A stretch of DNA of 35,008 bases from Rubellimicrobium thermophilum DSM 16684 (GTDB taxonomy: Bacteria; Pseudomonadota; Alphaproteobacteria; Rhodobacterales; Rhodobacteraceae), in contig NZ_KE557320.1 of NCBI RefSeq assembly GCF_000442315.1, positions 4,501-39,508 on the forward strand, written 5' to 3'. This document shows positions 7,194 to 15,722 of this stretch, piece after piece. How positions within the stretch are numbered: position 1 is the stretch's first letter; the number at the start of each line of letters is the position of its first letter. Below the pieces are notes generated by a model. The model did not search any database. It saw only the letters and a list, made by a program, of their open reading frames with translations, and was not told the DNA's origin. The position numbers and the translations under genes are program-made.

Positions 7194-8926
7194 CCCTGCG
7201 ACCCTACCAGCAGGCCGCGATCACCTCGATCTACGGCTATTTCGAGAAGGAGAGCGGCAACCCGCTCGTCGTGATCCCCACGGCCGGCGGCAAGAGCCTC
7301 GTCATGGCCGCCTTCATCGACGGCGTGCTCAAGGCCTGGCCGGATCAGCGCGTGCTCGTCGTCACCCATGTGCGCGAGCTGATCGCGCAGAACCACGCCG
7401 AGATGCTGGGGCTCTGGCCCGAGGCGCCGGCGGGCATCTACTCGGCCGGTCTCGGCCGCCGCGATGCGCGGGCCCGGATCCTCTTCGCCGGCATCCAGTC
7501 GATCCACGACAAGGCGACGCGCATCGGCCATGCGGATCTGGTGCTGATCGACGAGGCCCATCTGATCCCCGGCCGGTCGAACACCATGTATCGCCGCTTC
7601 CTCAACGATCTGCAGGCGATCAACCCCGCGCTCAAGGTGATCGGTCTGACCGCGACGCCGTTCCGGCTCGACAGCGGCATGCTGCACGAGGGCGAGAACG
7701 CGCTCTTCACCGACATCGCCTACGAGGTGTCGGTCCGCGACCTGATCGATCAGGGCTATCTCGCCCCGCTCATCTCGAAGCAGACTAAGACCCGCCTCGA
7801 CGTGACGGGCGTGGGATCGCGCGGCGGCGAGTTCATCGCGCGCGACCTCGAGGACGCGGTCGACCAGGACGCCATCACGCGCGCGGCGGTGGCCGAGGTG
7901 ATCGCCCATGGCGAGACGCGCCAGTCCTGGCTCGCTTTCTGCTCGGGCGTCCGCCACGCCACCCATGTCGCCGAGGAGTTCCGCCGTCGCGGGGTGAGCT
8001 GCGCCACCATCTTCGGCAAGACGCCGAAGGACGAGCGTGACCGGATCATCGCCGCCTTCAAGCGCGGCGAGATCAGGGCGCTGGCCTCGATGGGCGTGCT
8101 GACGACGGGCTTCAACGCGCCGGCCGTGGACCTGATCGCCATGCTGCGGCCCACCAAGTCGGCCGGGCTCTACGTCCAGATGGCCGGCCGGGGCACGCGG
8201 CTCGCGGAGGGCAAGGAGAACTGCCTCGTTCTCGATTTCGCCGGGAATGTCCGCCGGCATGGTCCCATCGATCTGGTGCGGCCGAAGCGGCCGGGCGGAC
8301 CGGGCGACGGGCCGCCGCCCACGAAGATTTGCCCCGAATGCGGGACCATCGCGGCCATCGCGGCGCTCGAATGCCCCGATTGTGGCTACGCGTTCCCCGG
8401 CCGCGAGGTGAAACTCGAGCCGACCGCCTCAACGCTGGAGGTGCTGTCGAGCGGCAAGCCGCAATGGGTCGGCGTCACCGACGTCACCTACAGCCGCCAC
8501 GAGAAGCGCGGCGGGCGAGTCTCGCTAAAGGTCACCTACCGCTGCGGGCTCGCCTTCCACATGGAATGGGTCTGCTTCGAGCACGACGGCTTTCCACGCC
8601 GGAAGGCCGAAAGCTGGTGGCGCGAGCGGGCGCCCGACGTCGAGGTGCCCGAGTCCGTCGACGAGGCGCTTCTGCTGGCTGAGCTGTTGCGTCGCCCCAC
8701 CGAGATCGCCGTCCGCCTCGCGGGCCGCTTCACCGAAATCACCGCCTACAGGTTCACCCCATGCCTTACAGCCGTGCCGGGCTCTGCGCCGTCTGCCATC
8801 GAGAACCCCGCGGCTGGGGGTGGTTCGACGCGCGTTTCCGCGTTTCCGACCCGCGGCGCGACACGAGTCGCCGAGACCTCTGCAGCCGGGCTTGCCAGGA
8901 CATCTGCCACCGGAGGTCGGGCATGA
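7187..8926 (+). CDS. Superfamily 2 DEAD/DEAH helicase
   Basis: A 579-residue helicase. Motif I is PTAGGKS (31-37), motif II is DEAH (122-125), motif III is LTATP, and the second domain carries VLTTGFNAP and a motif VI QMAGRGTR. A double CxxC zinc ribbon (CPEC...CPDC) follows the helicase core. It probably unwinds DNA for phage replication, as expected between exonuclease and primase genes. The start at 7187 overlaps the upstream stop (ATGCTGA). The last about 55 residues are low-complexity and read across a second coding frame from 8761, so the helicase may have ended nearer 8760 originally. Confidence 0.85.
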   Translation: MLTLRPYQQAAITSIYGYFEKESGNPLVVIPTAGGKSLVMAAFIDGVLKAWPDQRVLVVTHVRELIAQNHAEMLGLWPEAPAGIYSAGLGRRDARARILFAGIQSIHDKATRIGHADLVLIDEAHLIPGRSNTMYRRFLNDLQAINPALKVIGLTATPFRLDSGMLHEGENALFTDIAYEVSVRDLIDQGYLAPLISKQTKTRLDVTGVGSRGGEFIARDLEDAVDQDAITRAAVAEVIAHGETRQSWLAFCSGVRHATHVAEEFRRRGVSCATIFGKTPKDERDRIIAAFKRGEIRALASMGVLTTGFNAPAVDLIAMLRPTKSAGLYVQMAGRGTRLAEGKENCLVLDFAGNVRRHGPIDLVRPKRPGGPGDGPPPTKICPECGTIAAIAALECPDCGYAFPGREVKLEPTASTLEVLSSGKPQWVGVTDVTYSRHEKRGGRVSLKVTYRCGLAFHMEWVCFEHDGFPRRKAESWWRERAPDVEVPESVDEALLLAELLRRPTEIAVRLAGRFTEITAYRFTPCLTAVPGSAPSAIENPAAGGGSTRVSAFPTRGATRVAETSAAGLARTSATGGRA

Positions 8927-9147
8927 TCGATCCGACCCCCAATGAGACGGCGGCCATGGTCGAGGGTGGCAAGGCCGGCGGCGCCTATCTCGACAGCCTC
9001 GGCCGGACCGACCTCGCCCTGCTCAGCGAGGAGGAGTGGGACACATTCGTCGAGGTGATCGTCACCGGCTACTGCGATCACCTGCGCGACCTCGCGGCCA
9101 AGGATCGCGCGCGGCTCGACGGCATGATCCCGGAGGTGCCCTTCTGA
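8761..9147 (+). CDS. DUF6511-like phage zinc-finger protein
   Basis: A 128-residue protein that I match, from memory of the pattern, to DUF6511: an N-terminal four-cysteine/WGWFD zinc-binding region (CAVC ... CSRACQDIC), then IDPTPNE, YLDSLG and VVTGYCDHLRDLAA-like segments. Family members sit next to phage primases. It overlaps the helicase frame by 166 bp, long for two real genes, but the cysteine pattern argues that this frame is the coding one there. Its stop overlaps the primase start (TGATG). Confidence 0.72.
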   Translation: MPYSRAGLCAVCHREPRGWGWFDARFRVSDPRRDTSRRDLCSRACQDICHRRSGMIDPTPNETAAMVEGGKAGGAYLDSLGRTDLALLSEEEWDTFVEVIVTGYCDHLRDLAAKDRARLDGMIPEVPF

Positions 9148-10203
9148 TGGCGAACACCTCGTGGATGGCCCGCGTTGGAGCGCGCCTCGTGACCAACGGC
9201 TACGCGATCCTGCCGATCGCACCCGGCACCAAGAAACCCGGCCAGTTCGCCCGCGCGGCCTGGCACGACTACCCGCAGTGGAACCGGCATGCGAGCCGCG
9301 CCACCACCGAGATCGAGGTCGCGACCTGGTCGACCTGGCCCGACTGCGGCGTCGGAATCGTCGGCGGTGCGGTCGCGGCACTCGACATCGACATTGCCGA
9401 TGATGGCGAACTGGCGCTGCGCATCGAGCGGCTGGCGCGCGAGCGGCTTGGCGACACGCCCGCGCTCAGGATTGGCAAGCCGCCGAAACGGCTGCTGGTC
9501 TATCGCACGCGAGAGCCTTTTGCCGGTATTCGGCGCGCGCCGCTTGAAGTGCTCTGCCTCGGGCAGCAGTTCGTGGCCTATGCCGAGCATCCCGACACCG
9601 GCCAGCCCTATGCCTGGCCGGACGAGGGGCTCGCGGATCTCGACATCGGGAGCCTGCCCGAAATCGATGCCGCACAGGCGGCGGCGTTCCTCGACGAGGC
9701 GCTGGCGCTGATCCCGCCCGAGCTACGCCCCAGAAGCCTTGGGGGGAACGGGCGAGCGGGACCGGAGCGACATGCCTGCCGGGGCATGCGCAGGCAGGCA
9801 CGCTGGCGGCGATCCGGAGCGCGCTCGCCTGGCTCCCAAACGCCGAGCTCGACTACGACAGCTGGATGCGCATCGGCATGGCGCTGAAGGGCGCGCTGGG
9901 CGAGGAGGGTGCTGCGCTCTTCGCCGACTGGTCGGCGCAGGCCGCCAAGAACGATCCGACCGCGACGGCGAAGGCATGGGCGAGCTTCAAGCCCGCGCGG
10001 ATCGGCGCCGGCACGATCTATCACCTCGCCATGGAGAAGGGCTGGCGCCCCGACCCCGACTGCTGCTCGACGGCAGCCAGAAGGTCTGCGCAAGCGACGA
10101 GCATCCCGCAGCCGGCCTTCTCGCGCGGCTCGCCCAGCCCGCGACCCCGCCCAGCTGGTGGCAGCGGCTCGCCAATCTCTTCACCGGAAAGGAAAGGACA
10201 TGA
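9147..10203 (+). pseudogene. Bifunctional primase/polymerase (prim-pol), frameshifted
   Basis: The first about 200 residues are a prim-pol domain: the catalytic acidic pair is in AALDIDIADD and a basic GKPPKR loop follows. The C-terminal PriCT-like helical domain (AWLPNAELDYDSWMRIGMAL) is in the next frame. The switch falls at a run of six G (9741-9746); one extra G restores reading. A second one-base loss is needed at 10060/10061 to continue from WRPDPD to LLLDGSQKVC and the natural C-terminus FTGKERT, whose stop overlaps the next ATG. A stop in the uncorrected frame is at 9887. It could be decay, sequencing error, or slippage at the G-run; the second shift makes programmed slippage alone insufficient. 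Confidence 0.75.
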
Positions 10204-10408
10204 ACTGGACCCTCGCACGCGGCCTCGTCTATCTCGCCTGCCTAGTCGCCTCCGGCCTCGCCATGGCGGGGCTGGCGGATTTCGACTGGCGACCGGGACC
10301 TTCGACCTCAGGCCCTTCAACCTCTATGCCCTGATCGGTGCGGCGGGCGGGGTCGTCTCCTCGGCGCTGGCCTCGCTCGCGCTCTGGCGCGGCTGGGGGC
10401 GGAAGTGA
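10200..10408 (+). pseudogene. Small two-helix membrane protein, frameshifted
   Basis: It starts with an ATG overlapping the primase stop (ATGA). The first frame gives one membrane helix (LVYLACLVASGLAMAG) and then stops early at 10334. Adding one G at 10288-10289 (TGGCG to TGGGCG) continues as ATGTFDLRPFNLYALIGAAG and a second helix ending WRGWGRK, giving about 69 residues. The end overlaps the GTG of the following tail gene. The size and two helices would suit a holin-like or small inner-membrane phage protein, but no family is recognised. Confidence 0.55.
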
Positions 10409-11289
10409 AGTCCCTGAATCCCGCCCTGCAAGCGCATCTCGACGAGGGCACGACGACGCTCGCCTGGTGCTGGCGGATCACCCGGGCGGACGGCGTGACC
10501 TTCGGCTTCACCGACCACGACCGGACCCTCACCTTCGACGGCACCGAGTTCGAACCGGAAAGCGGGCTGACAGCCTCCGAGGTGCGCTCGGGTTCCGACC
10601 TCTCTGTGGATGCGCAGGATGCGCAAGGCGTGCTGTCCTCCGACCGGATCACGGAGACGGACATCCTCGACGGCCGATGGGACAATGCGGCAGTCGAGGT
10701 CTGGCGGGTCAACTGGCAGGACGTCTCGCAACGGGTGCTGCTGCGTCGCGGCGCCATCGGTCAGATCCGGCGCGGGCGGCTGGCCTTTGTGGCGGAGGTG
10801 CGCAGCCTCGCCCATGTGCTGAACCAGACGGTCGGGCGGACGTTCCAGGCGACCTGCGACGCCGCGCTGGGCGACGCGCGATGCGGCGTCGATCTCGAGG
10901 ATCCGGCCTTCAAGGGCACCGGCGCGGTCATCGATGTGCTGCGCGACCGGGCCTTCACGGCTTCGGGCCTCGGCAGTTTCGCGGCGGGCTGGTTCGCCTT
11001 CGGCACGGTCGAGTGGACGTCCGGCGCGAATACCGGGCGGCGGGCCGAGGTGCTGAGCCACGATGTGACGGACGGCGTGGCGATCCTGACCCTGCTGGAA
11101 GCCCCGGTGCGCCCGATCGCGGCGACGGATGCCTTCGCGGTCCGGGCGGGCTGCGACAAGCGGATCGCGACTTGCGGGACAAAGTTCGCCAATGTCGCCA
11201 ACTTTCGCGGCTTCCCGCACATTCCGGGCCAGGACTCGGTCCTGCGATACGCCACCAAGGACGGCGGGCACGAGGGGGCGGTGCTGTGA
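10405..11289 (+). CDS. DUF2163 / GTA gp13-like baseplate hub protein
   Basis: A 294-residue protein with the DUF2163 layout: an N-terminal TTLAWCWRITRADG..FTDHDR segment, a beta-rich middle, a CGVDLEDP region, and a C-terminal CDK..TCGTKF...FRGFPHIPGQD motif. In Rhodobacter gene transfer agents the homologue (ORF g13) forms part of the tail hub. The GTG start overlaps the upstream stop and its own stop overlaps the GTG of the peptidase gene, so the 13-14-15 tail block is compactly preserved. Confidence 0.85.
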   Translation: MKSLNPALQAHLDEGTTTLAWCWRITRADGVTFGFTDHDRTLTFDGTEFEPESGLTASEVRSGSDLSVDAQDAQGVLSSDRITETDILDGRWDNAAVEVWRVNWQDVSQRVLLRRGAIGQIRRGRLAFVAEVRSLAHVLNQTVGRTFQATCDAALGDARCGVDLEDPAFKGTGAVIDVLRDRAFTASGLGSFAAGWFAFGTVEWTSGANTGRRAEVLSHDVTDGVAILTLLEAPVRPIAATDAFAVRAGCDKRIATCGTKFANVANFRGFPHIPGQDSVLRYATKDGGHEGAVL

Positions 11290-11720
11290 AGGCCGCCGAT
11301 CCTGCCCGTGTCATTGCCGCTGCCCGATCCTGGCTCGGCACGCCCTATCACGACCAGGCCAGCCTGCGCGGGGTCGGCTGCGATTGTCTCGGGCTGGCGC
11401 GCGGTGTCTGGCGCGAGGTGGTGGGGCCGGAGCCGTTCCCGATGCCGCCCTACAGCCGGGATTGGGGTGAGTGCGGACCGCGAGAGGTGCTGGCTGAGGG
11501 CGCGCGGCGGATGATGATCGAGGTGCCGCCCAGCGAGGTCGCGCCCGGCGCGCTGGTCCTGTTCCGCATGATGCCCCGCGCCATCGCCAAGCATGTCGGG
11601 ATCATCACCGGGCCCAATACCTTCCTGCATGCCTATGAGCGGCTGGGCGTGATCGAGGAACCGCTTACAGCGAGCTGGCGACGCCGCATCGCCTTCGCCT
11701 TTCTGTTTCCGCAAACGTGA
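11286..11720 (+). CDS. NlpC/P60 peptidase, GTA gp14-like
   Basis: A 144-residue cell-wall peptidase tied to the phage tail tip. The active-site Cys lies in GVGCDCLGLARG and the catalytic His in AKHVGIITG, with a following HAYE. Family members cleave peptide cross-links in peptidoglycan during DNA injection. The GTG start overlaps the previous stop (GTGA), supporting this start. It occupies the same place as g14 in gene transfer agents, between the hub and the large TIM-barrel protein. Confidence 0.87.
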   Translation: MKAADPARVIAAARSWLGTPYHDQASLRGVGCDCLGLARGVWREVVGPEPFPMPPYSRDWGECGPREVLAEGARRMMIEVPPSEVAPGALVLFRMMPRAIAKHVGIITGPNTFLHAYERLGVIEEPLTASWRRRIAFAFLFPQT

Positions 11721-11729
11721 GGTTCTGAC

Positions 11730-14700
11730 GTGGCGACGCTTGTGCTCGGTGCTGTCGGCTCCGCCATCGGCGGTTCCATCGGCGGCGCGATCCTTGGCGT
11801 GAGCGCCGCCACCATCGGCGGGTTCATCGGCTCGACCGTGGGTTCGGTGGTGGACAGCTGGATCGTGTCTTCTCTGGCGCCGGCGCAGCGGGTCGAAGGC
11901 CAGCGGCTCGACAGCCTGCGCATCACGTCTTCGACCGAAGGCGCGGTGATCCCACGGCTCTACGGCCGCATGCGCATCGGCGGCAACATCATCTGGGCGA
12001 CCGATTTCCGCGAGGAGACGAAGACCACGACGCAAGGCGGTGGCAAGGGCGGTGGCGGCGGCAAGGTCCGGACGACCGAATACCTCTACTATGCATCCTT
12101 CGCGGTGGCCCTCTGCGAGGGGCCGATCACCGGCATCGGCCGCATCTGGGCCGACGGCAAGCCGCTCGACATGACGGGGATCACCTGGCGCTGGTATCCC
12201 GGCGACGAGACCCAGACGGCCGATCCGTTCATCGCGGCGAAGATGGGCGCAGCGAACACGCCAGCCTATCGCGGCACGGCCTATGTCGTCTTCGAGGAGC
12301 TGCCGCTGGGCAATTTCGGCAACCGACTGCCGCAGCTCAGTTTTGAGGTGTTCCGGCCGCTCGCGGACCCTGACACCGCTGAGGGCCTCGTCAAGGCCGT
12401 GACCATGATCCCCGCCTCGGGCGAGTTCACCTATGCCACGGAGACGATCCGCAAGAGCGCGGGCGGCTTAGGCGGCACCACCTCGGCCGAGAACCTGAAC
12501 GCGCTCCCTGATGAGGCCGACATCGTCGTGGCGCTGGACCGGCTGCAGGCCATGGCCCCGGCGGTGGAAAGCGTTAGCCTCGTCGTCGCCTGGTTCGGCA
12601 ATGACCTGCGGGCGGGCAACTGCACCATTAAGTCCGGCGTGGAGGTGGCGACAAAGGTCACCAGCCCTAGGACGTGGACGGTAAACGGCGTGTCGCGGGC
12701 AAATGCGCACCTGGTGAGCACCGACGACGAGGGCCGGCCGGTCTACGGCGGCACGCCCGCCGACTTCGCGGTGGTGCAGGCGATCCGCGAGCTCAAGGCG
12801 CGCGGGCTGCGGGTGACCTTCTATCCCTTCATCCTCATGGACGTGCCGCCCGGCAACGACCTGCTCGATCCGTGGTCGGAAGTTGTCGAAGGGCTTGGGC
12901 AACCGCCATATCCTTGGCGTGGACGGATCACGTGCTATCCAGCGCCGGGCCGGCCCGGCACGCCAGATCAGACTGCCGCCGCGGCAACGCAGGTCGCGGC
13001 CTTCTTCGGGAGCGCCAGCCCCTCGGACTTCGCGGTCTCGGGCGAGACGGTCTCGTGGACCGGCGCGCCGGATGATTGGGGCCTGCGCCGCATGATCCTG
13101 CACTACGCGCATCTCTGCGCGGTTGCGGGCGGCGTCGATGCCTTTCTGATCGGGAGCGAGATGCGCGGCCTGACCACGATCCGCGACAGCGCCAGCACCT
13201 ATCCGGCGGTGCAGGCGTTCCGGGATCTGGCGGCGGATGTGCGTTCGATCCTCGGGGCCGGCACGAAGATCAGCTACGCGGCCGACTGGTCCGAGTATTT
13301 CGGCCACCAGCCGCAGGACGGCTCGGAGGACGTGTTCTTTCATCTCGACCCGCTCTGGTCGGACGCCAACATCGATTTCATCGGCATCGACAACTACATG
13401 CCGCTGTCGGACTGGCGCGACGGCTTCGACCATCTCGACGCGCAGGCGGGTTGGCCCGCGATCCACGACCGGGCCTACCTGCAGTCGAACATCGCGGGCG
13501 GCGAAGGGTTTGATTGGTATTACACTGACGCGGGCACGCGGGCTGATCAGTTGCGTACGCCCATCACCGATGGCGCGGCAGGCAAGCCGTGGGTCTTCCG
13601 TTACAAGGATCTGCGGGGCTGGTGGTCGAACCCGCATTACAACCGCCCAGGCGGGGTGGAGGCTGCGACGCCCACGGCATGGGTGCCGGAGTCCAAGCCG
13701 ATCTGGTTTACCGAATTCGGTTGCCCGGCCGTGGATCGCGGCACCAATCAACCGAACGTGTTTTTCGATCCGAAATCGTCGGAGAGTTTTGTCCCGTATT
13801 TCTCGCGCGGCTGGCGCGACGACGCGATCCAGCGGGCCTATCTCGAGGCGACCCTGCTGTTCTGGGCTGATCCGGCGAACAATCCGGTGTCTTCGGTCTA
13901 CGGCGGTCGGATGGTGCATGTCCCCGAATGCGCCGCCTGGACATGGGACGCGCGACCCTATCCGTGGTTCCCTGAATCCGGCGTCTGGACGGACGGGCCG
14001 AACTGGCGGCTTGGCCACTGGCTGACCGGGCGCCTCGGCTCGGTGTCGCTGGCGGCCCTCGTGCGTCATCTTTGCCTGCGCGCCGGGCTGCCGGAGGACC
14101 GCATCGACGTTTCCGGTCTCTGGGGCGCGGTCGAAGGCTACGTGATCGGCGCGCTGGAAAGCCCCCGGGCGTCGATTTCCACCTTGGCACGGCATTTCGG
14201 CTTCGATGCCATCGAGACCGAGGGGGTCATCCGCTTCGTCATGCGTGGCCGCGCCTCGGTCGCCACGCTGGCCATCGACGATCTGGTCGCCAGCCGGGAA
14301 GGCGAGGCCTTCGAACTGACGCGCGGCCAGGAGACCGAACTGCCGCAGGCGCTGAAGTGGCAGGTCGCGCGCGCCGACGAGGATTACGACGCGGCCCTCG
14401 TCGAAGCGCGACGGATCACCGTGGACACGACGCGTATCGCCTCGGAGAGCTTCCCCATGGCGATTCCGCCCGAAGAGGCGGAACGCCGCTGCCGCCGCGC
14501 GCTGATGGAGGCCTGGATCGGTCGGGAAAGCGGCACCTTCCGCCTTCCGCCCTCAAAGCTGGCCCTCGACCCCGCCGACGTGATCCGGCTGGCGCATGAC
14601 GGCCGTGAGGTCGAGTTCCGCCTCGTCTCGGTCGCCGATGCCGAGGCGCGGGGCATCGAGGCAGTCCGGCAGGACCGCGCCGCCTACGACCTGCCGCCCG

Positions 14701-15701
14701 GCGATCCGCGGCCCGCTTCGCTCGCGAGTCCCGTCGTCTTCGGCGCACCGGAGGTGGTGCTCATGGACCTGCCGCAGATCAGCGAGGACCAGCCCGCGCA
14801 TCGGCCGCTGGTCGCCGCGCATGCGGTTCCCTGGCCTGGCGAGATCGCGGTGTTCCGCAGCCCGACGCTGGACGGGTTCGAGCTGCTGAGCACGTTTGGA
14901 ACACGGGCGCGGATCGGCACGCTGGTCTTCGACTTCTATCCGGGTCCGACTTCCCGCTTCGATCTGGGCAATCAGCTGGTCGTCGATCTGCTGTCGGGAA
15001 CGCTGGAGAGCGTCACGGATCTGGCGCTGTTCGGCGGGGCGAACGCACTGGCGGTCGAGTCCGCAGCAGGTGTGTGGGAGATCGTCCAGGCTGGCGCGGC
15101 TGAACTGCTCGCGCCCGGCCGCTACCGACTGACCCGCCTCCTGCGCGGCCAGCGCGGAACAGAACATGCCATGGGCAGCCCCGCCCCCGCAGGGGCACGA
15201 GTGGTGGTGCTGGATGCTGCGCTGGCCTCGCTGCCCATCGCCGAGGCTGACCTTGGCTTGCCGTGGAACTGGCGTGTCGGCCCGGCCGCGCGCGCTGTCA
15301 CCGACGGGACCTACGTGCAACAAACGTTTACGCCAGCGGGCGTCGGGTTGCGGCCGTTCTCGGTTGTGCACGTGGAACAACCGTGGCGCCGGTCGCGCAC
15401 GCCCGGCGACCTGACGATCCGGTGGACGCGCCGGTCCCGCGCGCTGGTCGCCGATGCCTGGGAGCAGGTCGAGGTGCCATTGGCCGAGGACCTGGAAAGC
15501 TACGAAGTCGAGATCCTCGATGGCGCCGCGGTCAAGCGGACGCTGACCAGCAGCACGACCTCCGTCCTCTACACTGCCGCGCAGCAGATCGCCGATTGGG
15601 GCGCGCCGCTTGGGCCCGGCCAGACGCTGGCGATCCGCATCTTTCAGCTCTCGAACCGCGTCGGTCGCGGCACTCCTGCGACCGTGATCCTCCAGTTCTG
15701 A
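11730..15701 (+). CDS. GTA gp15-like TIM-barrel tail protein (megatron)
   Basis: A 1323-residue central tail-tip protein. The N-terminus is glycine/alanine-rich and hydrophobic (residues 1-45) like other megatron proteins. A glycoside-hydrolase-like TIM barrel spans roughly 430-730, with IGIDNY and WFTEFGCPAVD motifs (likely acid residue near 661). A phage-tail domain follows (about 780-970), and the C-terminal third is beta-rich. In GTAs the homologue is the host-contacting hub that may act on peptidoglycan or surface glycans. Length and domain order are those of a full-length member. The start is GTG, nine bases after the peptidase stop. Confidence 0.88.
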   Translation: MATLVLGAVGSAIGGSIGGAILGVSAATIGGFIGSTVGSVVDSWIVSSLAPAQRVEGQRLDSLRITSSTEGAVIPRLYGRMRIGGNIIWATDFREETKTTTQGGGKGGGGGKVRTTEYLYYASFAVALCEGPITGIGRIWADGKPLDMTGITWRWYPGDETQTADPFIAAKMGAANTPAYRGTAYVVFEELPLGNFGNRLPQLSFEVFRPLADPDTAEGLVKAVTMIPASGEFTYATETIRKSAGGLGGTTSAENLNALPDEADIVVALDRLQAMAPAVESVSLVVAWFGNDLRAGNCTIKSGVEVATKVTSPRTWTVNGVSRANAHLVSTDDEGRPVYGGTPADFAVVQAIRELKARGLRVTFYPFILMDVPPGNDLLDPWSEVVEGLGQPPYPWRGRITCYPAPGRPGTPDQTAAAATQVAAFFGSASPSDFAVSGETVSWTGAPDDWGLRRMILHYAHLCAVAGGVDAFLIGSEMRGLTTIRDSASTYPAVQAFRDLAADVRSILGAGTKISYAADWSEYFGHQPQDGSEDVFFHLDPLWSDANIDFIGIDNYMPLSDWRDGFDHLDAQAGWPAIHDRAYLQSNIAGGEGFDWYYTDAGTRADQLRTPITDGAAGKPWVFRYKDLRGWWSNPHYNRPGGVEAATPTAWVPESKPIWFTEFGCPAVDRGTNQPNVFFDPKSSESFVPYFSRGWRDDAIQRAYLEATLLFWADPANNPVSSVYGGRMVHVPECAAWTWDARPYPWFPESGVWTDGPNWRLGHWLTGRLGSVSLAALVRHLCLRAGLPEDRIDVSGLWGAVEGYVIGALESPRASISTLARHFGFDAIETEGVIRFVMRGRASVATLAIDDLVASREGEAFELTRGQETELPQALKWQVARADEDYDAALVEARRITVDTTRIASESFPMAIPPEEAERRCRRALMEAWIGRESGTFRLPPSKLALDPADVIRLAHDGREVEFRLVSVADAEARGIEAVRQDRAAYDLPPGDPRPASLASPVVFGAPEVVLMDLPQISEDQPAHRPLVAAHAVPWPGEIAVFRSPTLDGFELLSTFGTRARIGTLVFDFYPGPTSRFDLGNQLVVDLLSGTLESVTDLALFGGANALAVESAAGVWEIVQAGAAELLAPGRYRLTRLLRGQRGTEHAMGSPAPAGARVVVLDAALASLPIAEADLGLPWNWRVGPAARAVTDGTYVQQTFTPAGVGLRPFSVVHVEQPWRRSRTPGDLTIRWTRRSRALVADAWEQVEVPLAEDLESYEVEILDGAAVKRTLTSSTTSVLYTAAQQIADWGAPLGPGQTLAIRIFQLSNRVGRGTPATVILQF

Positions 15702-15722
15702 TCCCAACCCACGGGAATCCCT

